DNA of 7,080 bases from Verrucomicrobiota bacterium (GTDB lineage Bacteria; Verrucomicrobiota; Verrucomicrobiia; Opitutales; Opitutaceae). Both the position numbers and the translations under genes were made by a program. The stretch lies in assembly GCA_023443985.1 (NCBI GenBank), contig JAEZSJ010000046.1, positions 1 through 7,080 of the forward strand, in the 5' to 3' direction. The notes beneath the pieces are model-generated. The model worked only from the letters and a program-made list of their open reading frames with translations. It did not search any database and was not told the DNA's origin. Each line of letters opens with the position of its first letter. Position 1 is the stretch's first letter. Below, piece after piece: positions 1 to 5,229 of this stretch.

Positions 1-1
1 C

Positions 2-2200
2 GCGAAGGGTGCCGCCACGGCGGGCGGGTCGGCCGCGGCGGAGCCGCCGAAGGCCGCGGCGCCGAAGCCGAAGGCCGGAGCGGGCGAGGCGCCCCGCGAG
101 TTCGTGCTGCATTTCCGCGCGGTGGAGAAGGGGCTCGCCTGCGAGGCGTACTGGGTCGAGCCCGGTGGCCAGCGCGTCCCGGCGTTCGGCGCGGGCAGCG
201 CAAACACGTTGCAGCTCAGCTCGGCGGATCGCACCCGGGCGATCGGGCTGGCGACCTACGCGCGCAAGGCGCACTTCCACTTCCACCCGGAGTCGCACGC
301 CTACGTGCTCGAGCTCGTGCGCGAGATTCCGGATTTCCTGCGCAACGTGCTGCCGCAGTGGCGCAAACATTTCACGGTGGAGGTCGACCCGGCGGTGAAG
401 GAGCTCCAGGACGGCCCGCGAGCGATCGAGATCGAGGCGCAGGCGGTGCGCAGTCGCGGCGGCGCCGGCATCGATCTGCGCTGGGTGTTCCGGGCGGGCG
501 AGCGCCTGCTCTCCGCCACCGAGGTCGAGGAGGTCACCCGTCATGCCGGGCAGCAGGTGCTGCTGCCGGGCGTGGGCATCGTGGCGTTGGCCGTGGAGAA
601 GTGGGATGGAGTCCAGAGCTGGAGGCGGATGACGGCCGACCTGCATGGCGACACCGTGCCGCCGTATCTCGTCTTCTCGCTGTTCAATGAGGCGCGCTGG
701 AAGGTGACGCTCACCGCCGAGCTTGAACAATGGAAACAGCGCGTGCTCGGCGACGGCGCCGTGGCCGAGTCGAAGCTGCCCGCTTTTCTCCGCCAATACC
801 AGCAGCGCGGCGTCGCGTGGATGCACCACCTGTGCGAGACCGACTGCCATGGGCTGCTTGCGGACGAGATGGGTCTGGGCAAGACGGTGCAGGTGCTCTC
901 GCTGCTCGCCTCGCGGCCGCAGGCCAAGCTGCGGCACATCGTGGTGTGCCCGGCCAGCGTGGTGCCGGTGTGGCGCGAGGAGGCCGCTCGGTTCTTCCCG
1001 CAGCTCAAGGTCGAGACGCTCAAGAACGGCCACGATTTCGGCACCCATCCGGAGCCCGCGCTCTGGCTGGCCAGCTATGCCCAGCTGCGCAAACACCGCG
1101 AGCTGCTGGCGGCCGCGGAATTCGGCTACGCGATCCTCGACGAGGGGCAGTTCATCAAGAACCCCGACGCGAAGGTGACGCACGCCTGCTACGCCATCCG
1201 CGCGCGACACCGCTTCGTGCTCAGCGGCACGCCGCTGGAGAACCGCCAACTCGACCTCTGGTCGATCTTCCGGTTCCTCCTGCCCGGGCTGCTCGGCACG
1301 CGCGCGGGGTTCGAGGCGGCGCTGCAACGCGACCGCGACGGCACGACCGAGCGGCTGCGGCTGCAGATCACGCCCTTCGTCCTCCGCCGCACGAAGGACG
1401 AGGTCGCCAAGGAGCTTCCCGCGAAGGTCGTCATGGACCTGCGCTGCCCGCTCACCGACGCGCAGCGGCTCGAGTATGCGAAGATTTGCGACGAAGGCCT
1501 GCGGCGGCTCGGGAGCGACCTCGGCTCGGCGATGCGCGAGAAGTCGTTCGGGCTGTTCGCGCTGCTCACGCGGCTGCGGCAGGCGTGCTGCGACCCGGAC
1601 CTGCTGCCGTGGGTCAAGGCCGGCACGGAGGAGAGCGGCAAGTTGAACATGCTCGTGGCGAAGCTCGCGGAGGTGCTCGCGGGCGGCCACAAGGTCGTGA
1701 TCTTCTCGCAGTTCGTGATGTTCCTCGACCGGGTGCGCGAGGTGCTCGCGGCGCAGTTCCCGGACGTGGCCCGCTTCGAGCTGACCGGCGGCACGATCGA
1801 CCGGCAGAAGCCCGTGCAGCAGTTCCAGAACGCGCCCGACCGGGCGATCATGCTGGTGAGCCTCAAGGCCGCCGGCACCGGCATCACGCTGCACGCCGCC
1901 GACTACGTCTTCCTGCTCGACCCGTGGTGGAACCCGGCGGTGGAGGACCAGGCGATCGACCGCGTGCACCGCCTCGGCCAGACGAACCCGGTGTTCGTGT
2001 ACCGCCTGATGACCGCCGGCACGATCGAGGAGCGTATCCAGGCACTGAAGGCGGAGAAGAAGGCGATGTTCGACCAGATCGTCGGCAAGTTCCGCACGGA
2101 GTTCGACCTCTCGCAGCACTTCGCTTCGCTCGACAGCCTGATCAAGCTCGCCGCCGCCACGCCCGAAACGGAGTCCGAGTCGGAGCTGGGCGAGGGATGA
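2..2200 (+). CDS. SNF2/RapA-family DEAD/DEAH-box helicase, 5' end missing
   Basis: Double-stranded-DNA-tracking ATPase of the SNF2 family, probably a cytoplasmic remodeller of protein-DNA complexes; its exact role in bacteria is not established. The frame is open to the window edge, so the GTG at 104 is not the true start. About 33 Ala/Pro/Lys/Gly-rich residues form a linker, followed by a region (to about nt 760) like the helicase-associated part of bacterial SNF2 proteins. The ATPase core follows: Walker A in LADEMGLGKT (nt 857-886), Walker B as DEGQ (1139-1150), motif III SGTPLEN (1223-1243). The second RecA lobe has VIFSQF near 1700 and motifs V-VI from SLKAAGTGITL to DRVHRLGQ (1859-1981) with the arginine finger. 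Relatives often carry an N-terminal SWIM zinc finger, which would lie outside the window. The last residues, rich in Glu and Ser, look unstructured. The family call is secure; the biological role is not. The stop is TGA at 2198-2200. Confidence 0.95.
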   Translation, partial: AKGAATAGGSAAAEPPKAAAPKPKAGAGEAPREFVLHFRAVEKGLACEAYWVEPGGQRVPAFGAGSANTLQLSSADRTRAIGLATYARKAHFHFHPESHAYVLELVREIPDFLRNVLPQWRKHFTVEVDPAVKELQDGPRAIEIEAQAVRSRGGAGIDLRWVFRAGERLLSATEVEEVTRHAGQQVLLPGVGIVALAVEKWDGVQSWRRMTADLHGDTVPPYLVFSLFNEARWKVTLTAELEQWKQRVLGDGAVAESKLPAFLRQYQQRGVAWMHHLCETDCHGLLADEMGLGKTVQVLSLLASRPQAKLRHIVVCPASVVPVWREEAARFFPQLKVETLKNGHDFGTHPEPALWLASYAQLRKHRELLAAAEFGYAILDEGQFIKNPDAKVTHACYAIRARHRFVLSGTPLENRQLDLWSIFRFLLPGLLGTRAGFEAALQRDRDGTTERLRLQITPFVLRRTKDEVAKELPAKVVMDLRCPLTDAQRLEYAKICDEGLRRLGSDLGSAMREKSFGLFALLTRLRQACCDPDLLPWVKAGTEESGKLNMLVAKLAEVLAGGHKVVIFSQFVMFLDRVREVLAAQFPDVARFELTGGTIDRQKPVQQFQNAPDRAIMLVSLKAAGTGITLHAADYVFLLDPWWNPAVEDQAIDRVHRLGQTNPVFVYRLMTAGTIEERIQALKAEKKAMFDQIVGKFRTEFDLSQHFASLDSLIKLAAATPETESESELGEG

Positions 2201-2204
2201 GCGG

Positions 2205-2220
2205 CGGCGCGGGGGCGCCG
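2205..2220. terminator. short GC hairpin between convergent genes, weak terminator candidate
   Basis: CGGCGC and GCGCCG form a 6-bp stem around a GGGG loop, just after the helicase stop and before the end of the minus-strand gene at 2230. There is no T-run on either side, so it is not a standard intrinsic terminator. It may be chance in such GC-rich DNA. Confidence 0.2.
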
Positions 2221-2229
2221 GATCCTTCG

Positions 2230-2883
2230 TCAACCGGGAGGAAGTGCCTGGTCCAGCCGCGAGAGCCAGTGGTCGAGGAAGGTCCGGGCCTGGTCGTGGC
2301 GCGCCCGGTATCGGCCCAGGTTCCAACGGTGGAACAGCGAGTTGAAGACGAGGCCGACGACAAAGGCGGTGATCGGATTGCAGACGAGAAGGAACGTGTT
2401 GGTGCTGTCCTGCAGCGCCGGGGCGGCACTCCAGGTGGAAAGGTGCGGCCCGAGGTGGAGGGCGGCGAAGACCAGTCCGATGCCGGCGAGCAGGGTCCAC
2501 GCGAGGATGGTGGCGCAGCCCATCGACGGTCTGGTGCCGGCGTAGGCTTCGGGTGTCACCGTCACGGTGCGCAGTCGGGTCGAGAGGTTGCGCACGGCGA
2601 GGATGCTCCTGTCCTGGAGCAGCAGGGCGAGGCGATGGCCGCCGCGCGCCGGCACATCGATATTGCGGAAGTCGAGGCGGTCCTCGACGCCGTTGTCGTA
2701 CCGCACCCAGAGCTCGCGGAAGCTCTCGTGCACGGTTTCGACCGGGGCGACATGGCTGAACCCGGTGCCCTCGTAGGAGAGGCCCGCTCCTCCGCCGCCC
2801 ACGACCGAGGATCGGGTGTGGCTGGAGGATTCGAGCACAGTGCACCAGGCAATGAGCGGGGATGTGGCGGGCACGGTTGGCAT
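2230..2883 (-). CDS. predicted two-helix membrane protein of unknown function
   Basis: I do not recognise a named family. From the ATG at 2883 the product is 217 residues. It has a Ser-rich then Gly-rich segment (SSVVGGGG, residues 25-32), and a soluble stretch (about 45-110) predicted to be beta-rich with LWVRYDNG and IDVPARGGHRLALLL. Two hydrophobic segments (about 122-142 and 162-184) follow, then a basic, Trp/Arg-rich tail of about 30 residues. This pattern recalls small uncharacterised membrane proteins with a Gly-rich N-terminus and a domain reading a polar 'W-V-R-x-D-x-G' strand; that resemblance is from memory. The frame is open to 3348, but the upstream translation looks non-coding (Arg/Pro/Ser-rich). 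The start is uncertain: there is no clear Shine-Dalgarno site before ATG 2883, and a GTG at 2838 would give 202 residues starting just before the Ser/Gly-rich part. It lies tail-to-tail with the helicase and is transcribed alone. The coherent helices and aligned beta-like stretch support a real gene. Confidence 0.7.
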   Translation of the reverse strand: MPTVPATSPLIAWCTVLESSSHTRSSVVGGGGAGLSYEGTGFSHVAPVETVHESFRELWVRYDNGVEDRLDFRNIDVPARGGHRLALLLQDRSILAVRNLSTRLRTVTVTPEAYAGTRPSMGCATILAWTLLAGIGLVFAALHLGPHLSTWSAAPALQDSTNTFLLVCNPITAFVVGLVFNSLFHRWNLGRYRARHDQARTFLDHWLSRLDQALPPG

Positions 2884-3365
2884 GGCGGTCACCAGGGAAT
2901 GGCGTTCATCGGATCGGGTTGGATCCGCTCCGACGGAGCGAGAGCTGCAGAGATGGCTTCGGCATCGGCGGGGCGCGAGGTCGGGGCGCATGGCGGCGTG
3001 CCGGGGTTGCCTGACCGCGGGGCGTTTGCGGGCCCCCGGCGCCGAACCGCCGAACGGCACCGCATCACACTCTGTATTCGCATACCGAGATGTCTGATGC
3101 CCGGATGAAGGCAATCGGTCAATACACGGAAGAACACAAAGAGGCCCAACGCCCGTTTCCAGGGACGGGACCTCATCCAGCACTTCGCCTCGCTCGACCG
3201 CCTGCTCAAGTCCGCCGCCGCCACTCCCGTGGAAATGCGGCGCGGTGACGGCCGCCGGTGGGCGGACGCACCTTCCGGCGGCGAACCAGGACCGCGGCGG
3301 TGCGACGGGAACTTTTTCCGCGTTGCGAAACTTTGGGCCGTGCCGCACGTCTAACGCCCACGCCT
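2884..3365. other. intergenic region with gene remnant, no intact gene seen
   Basis: Divergent upstream region shared by the minus-strand membrane-protein gene and the plus-strand exbB-like gene. Frames crossing it translate to Arg/Pro/Ser-rich strings without recognisable domains. A stretch around 3061-3150 is visibly less GC-rich than its surroundings, which would suit a promoter zone or foreign DNA. The helicase-tail remnant sits at 3157-3228. A small inverted repeat CCGCC-GGTG-GGCGG lies at 3252-3265. Before exbB a TTGCGA (3323) and a TCTAAC (3350) occur, but the 21-base spacing is too long for a normal sigma-70 promoter, so I do not call one. Confidence 0.6.
3157..3228 (+). pseudogene. 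remnant of the C-terminal end of a second SNF2 helicase
   Basis: In frame 1 this stretch reads RFQGRDLIQHF then ASLDRLLKSAAATP (codons from about 3154), matching the end of the intact helicase upstream, FRTEFDLSQHF then ASLDSLIKLAAATP. Over the gap-free core, 3169-3228 against 2105-2164, I count 51 of 60 bases and 16 of 20 residues identical, on the same strand. Only two of the six changed codons are silent, so this looks like the tail of a diverged paralogue rather than a fresh duplication. The similarity fades on both sides. An in-frame stop lies upstream at 3106-3108, and the frame runs on to a TAA at 3352-3354 without further resemblance. None of the ATPase motifs are nearby, so it cannot be functional as a helicase. 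Confidence 0.8.
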
Positions 3366-3989
3366 ATGTTCCTCGCCGTCGTCGATTGGGTCCGCGTGTT
3401 CAAGGAGGCCGGTTTCCTGGCCTACCCGCTGTTGCTCTGCTCCGTGGTCGTGGTGTTCATCATCATCGAGCGGGCGATCGCGTTGCGCACACCGTCGGTC
3501 CTGCCGCCGGAACTGGCGGAGGCGGTGCTGTTGAACAAGGCGACCTCGGGCGGACGTTACTCGGTGCTCGGCCGGTTGATCGAGTTTGCCGAACGGCACG
3601 CCAGCGATCCCGACGCGACGAAGGCGTATGCGCGGCTCGAGGTGATGAAGATGGAGCGCGGTGTGCGCTACCTCGACACGATCTACACCGGCGCGCCGTT
3701 GCTCGGCCTGATCGGCACGGTGTCGGGCCTGCTCGGGGCGTTCGCCAGCACGCGCGACCAGGTGACGGGCCTGCCCGACCCGGGAAAGTTCTCGCAGAGC
3801 GTCGGCTATGCGCTCTCGGCGACGCTGCTCGGTCTGGCGGTGGCGCTGCTCGCGCTGGTCGGCAACGGTTTCATTCAGCGCCGCATCGACCACCACACCG
3901 CGCAGCTCGACGTGCTGCTGGAGCGCGTGATCGCGCGGGTGCGGCCGAAGGCCGAGTCCGTGAAGGCGGAGGATTCGGCGGCGCCATGA
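3366..3989 (+). CDS. exbB: MotA/TolQ/ExbB-family proton channel protein
   Basis: Inner-membrane subunit that, with ExbD/TolR-type partners, turns proton flow into mechanical work on the cell envelope. The product is 207 residues with three hydrophobic segments: about 17-34, 109-126 (GAPLLGLIGTVSGLLGAF) and 146-168 (GYALSATLLGLAVALLAL). A charged cytoplasmic loop lies between the first two, the usual ExbB topology. T118 and T153 match the channel-lining threonines of the family. The glutamate that E. coli ExbB has five residues before the second threonine (Glu176) appears as Tyr148, and the usual proline after this helix (AIPA in relatives) is absent, so this is a divergent member. ATG 3366 is chosen because it places the first helix where the family has it; upstream codons look non-coding. 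No clear Shine-Dalgarno site is present. The stop overlaps the exbD start (ATGA at 3986), indicating an operon and translational coupling. The symbol reflects family only; TolQ is an equally possible role. Confidence 0.9.
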   Translation: MFLAVVDWVRVFKEAGFLAYPLLLCSVVVVFIIIERAIALRTPSVLPPELAEAVLLNKATSGGRYSVLGRLIEFAERHASDPDATKAYARLEVMKMERGVRYLDTIYTGAPLLGLIGTVSGLLGAFASTRDQVTGLPDPGKFSQSVGYALSATLLGLAVALLALVGNGFIQRRIDHHTAQLDVLLERVIARVRPKAESVKAEDSAAP

Positions 3990-4420
3990 GCCTGCGCAGC
4001 GACCGCTACCGCCGGCCCGAGCTGCCGCTCGTGCCCCTGATCGACGTGCTGGTGATGCTCGTCTTCTTCACCTTTGCGACGATGCAGTTCCGCGAGGCCC
4101 GCGGCGGCACACTCAACCTGACGCTCCCGAAGGTGGAGACGGCGGGCAAAAACGTCTTCCACAGCCAGGTGGTGATCGCCGTCGACAAGGACGACCGTGT
4201 GCGCGTGACGATCACCGGCAACAACGGCGAGCTGGTCCTCGACAAGCGCGAGGCGACGGTCGACGACATCGAGAGCGTCGCCGGCGAGCTCTCCAAGGTG
4301 GACAAGAACATCACCGTGCTCATCCGCTCCGACGAGAACGCCCCACTGAAGAGCGTGACGAAGGTGATGGATCTCTGCCGTAAGAACGGCCTGAACACGA
4401 TCCGCCTGCAGACGCGTTGA
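3986..4420 (+). CDS. exbD: ExbD/TolR-family biopolymer transport protein
   Basis: Partner of the ExbB-like channel: a bitopic inner-membrane protein with a periplasmic domain. The product is 144 residues, normal for the family. A short basic N-terminus (RSDRYRRPELP) precedes a single membrane helix, about 15-34, with the signature LVPLIDVLVMLVFFTF. Asp20 matches the essential membrane aspartate of ExbD (Asp25 in E. coli), so the proton-carrying residue is intact. The rest is a periplasmic domain of the ExbD type: VVIAVDKDDRVRVTI, a central VDDIESVAGEL helix, VLIRSDENAPLKSVTKVMDLC, and a final strand NTIRLQTR. It overlaps exbB by 4 bases. No tonB, tolA or receptor gene follows; the next gene is on the opposite strand, ending 6 bases away. 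What this motor drives cannot be told from the window. Confidence 0.93.
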   Translation: MSLRSDRYRRPELPLVPLIDVLVMLVFFTFATMQFREARGGTLNLTLPKVETAGKNVFHSQVVIAVDKDDRVRVTITGNNGELVLDKREATVDDIESVAGELSKVDKNITVLIRSDENAPLKSVTKVMDLCRKNGLNTIRLQTR

Positions 4421-4426
4421 GCGAGG

Positions 4427-5158
4427 TCAGGATTCGGCGCGGTCGGCGGACCGGCAGATGCCGGGCGTGGCCTCGTTGAGCGCGTCGACGAAGGCTTGGG
4501 GATCGTCGGGCGAAACGACGATCTTGCGGGCGCCGAATTCGAGCACGACCGCGTGGTCCGGGTGCGTCACGTACGCGCGGTACCGGCCGATGACGGCGTT
4601 GCGGTAGAGCCCGCTGATGCAGAACATCCCGCCGTTTCCGAAAAGGCGCACCGAGCCCATCATGGCGTGGGGGTTGGCCTCGAACGCCGAGAGCTCCGCC
4701 AGATCGAACGTGGTGGCCCAGCCGAGGCGATGGATCCACAAGCGACCGTCGCGCACGCTGAAACCGTTCACCGACAGCAGCAGGGATCCCAGGATCAACG
4801 CCCAGAACAGGATCCGGAGCGCGGCCGGCGGAAGCCAGGCCGGCTGCAGCGGGAGATCCCAGAGGCTGACCGCCGCCGCGAGGGCGATCACCGCGGCCGT
4901 GACGATCTTCACGGTGCGGCACCATGGCGCGCGAAAATGCGTGCGCACGCCCGTGCCGCGGAGTTGCTCGGCCGGCAGGCCGAACGCCTCGGCGACCAGG
5001 CGCAGGGTCTCGGCGGAGGCCTCCGTGCCGCCTTCGAGGCGTTGCACGGTGCGGGGACTCAGGTGGGCGCGCTCGGCGAGTTGTTCCTGGGTCCAGGAGC
5101 GTTTCTGGCGCTCGAGCTTGAGGCGGGATGCAAAGGTCATGCCGGTGGTGTCGTTCAT
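4427..5158 (-). CDS. membrane-anchored XRE-family regulator with PH-like C-terminal domain
   Basis: A 243-residue three-part protein. Residues about 8-62 form an XRE/Cro-type helix-turn-helix: TQEQLAERA (helix 2), then LSPRTVQRLEGG (recognition helix) and ETLRLVAEAFGL. A basic link leads to two hydrophobic segments (about 83-100 and 112-130). The remainder (about 131-233) contains RLFGNGGMFCISG, IGRYRAYVTHP, VVLEFGARKIVVSPDDPQAFVDAL. This resembles the bacterial PH-like domains that follow membrane hairpins in many uncharacterised proteins, particularly of Bacteroidota; the match is from memory. Both the helix-turn-helix and the C-terminal domain should face the cytoplasm, so the protein would bind DNA while fixed to the inner membrane. 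Start ATG 5158 has AGGA 10 bases upstream; an in-frame ATG at codon 7 is possible. It is the last gene of the leftward group, 67 bases after the ligase. Targets are unknown; autoregulation at the hairpin at 5174-5189 is only a guess. Confidence 0.85.
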   Translation of the reverse strand: MNDTTGMTFASRLKLERQKRSWTQEQLAERAHLSPRTVQRLEGGTEASAETLRLVAEAFGLPAEQLRGTGVRTHFRAPWCRTVKIVTAAVIALAAAVSLWDLPLQPAWLPPAALRILFWALILGSLLLSVNGFSVRDGRLWIHRLGWATTFDLAELSAFEANPHAMMGSVRLFGNGGMFCISGLYRNAVIGRYRAYVTHPDHAVVLEFGARKIVVSPDDPQAFVDALNEATPGICRSADRAES

Positions 5159-5166
5159 AACGCCGC

Positions 5167-5172
5167 GATCCT
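5167..5172 (-). promoter_or_regulatory. ribosome binding site of the XRE regulator
   Basis: On the minus strand AGGATC, with the AGGA core 10 bases before the ATG at 5158. The spacing is slightly long. It supports that start, and is notable because the other starts in this window have no clear Shine-Dalgarno match. Confidence 0.45.
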
Positions 5173-5173
5173 A

Positions 5174-5189
5174 GCGGGCAACCGCCCGC
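5174..5189. promoter_or_regulatory. perfect inverted repeat before the XRE regulator gene
   Basis: GCGGGC-AACC-GCCCGC, a 6-bp perfect stem with a 4-base loop, lies in the 67-base gap between ligase stop and regulator start, one base from the AGGATC ribosome binding site. As RNA it could influence regulator translation; as DNA it could be an operator for the XRE protein. No T-run follows, so it is not a standard terminator. Chance is possible given the base composition. Confidence 0.35.
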
Positions 5190-5207
5190 CAGCGCCACGT
5201 CGGCAGG

Positions 5208-5229
5208 CCGCCAATCGACCGCCAATCAG
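5208..5229. repeat. two tandem 11-base units, CCGCCAATC core
   Basis: CCGCCAATC occurs at 5208-5216 and again at 5219-5227, an 11-base period that keeps both copies on the same DNA face. The second overlaps the ligase stop codon. It could be a binding-site pair upstream of the regulator gene, but so short a repeat may be accidental. Confidence 0.3.

Noticed and set aside
730..3108. A 792-codon open frame on the + strand overlapping the helicase and the minus-strand gene
   Set aside because: It is Arg/Ala/Gly/Pro-rich with no domain. It lies in another frame of the helicase and antisense to the membrane-protein gene, and stays open because of high GC content.
2105..3228. Exact attachment sites of an integrated element
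   Set aside because: The two tail copies differ at 9 of 60 bases with mostly amino-acid-changing differences, and there is no integrase or identical core, so attL/attR is not supported as a call.
3090..3248. Small + strand frame starting MSDARMKAIGQYTEEHKEAQ, 52 codons
   Set aside because: The first 20 residues look plausible, but the rest is an out-of-frame reading of the helicase remnant; no ribosome site and no recognisable family.
2884..3348. Upstream extension of the unknown membrane protein to a 372-residue product
   Set aside because: The added 155 residues read as Pro/Arg/Ser-rich non-coding translation, and the stretch includes the antisense of the helicase-tail remnant.
3323..3355. 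Sigma-70-like promoter before exbB
   Set aside because: TTGCGA and TCTAAC are 21 bases apart, beyond the normal spacer, and no better pair was found.
3245..3985. Upstream extension of exbD in its own frame
   Set aside because: It is the wrong frame across exbB; the ATGA overlap at 3986 gives a normal-length ExbD beginning just before the membrane helix.
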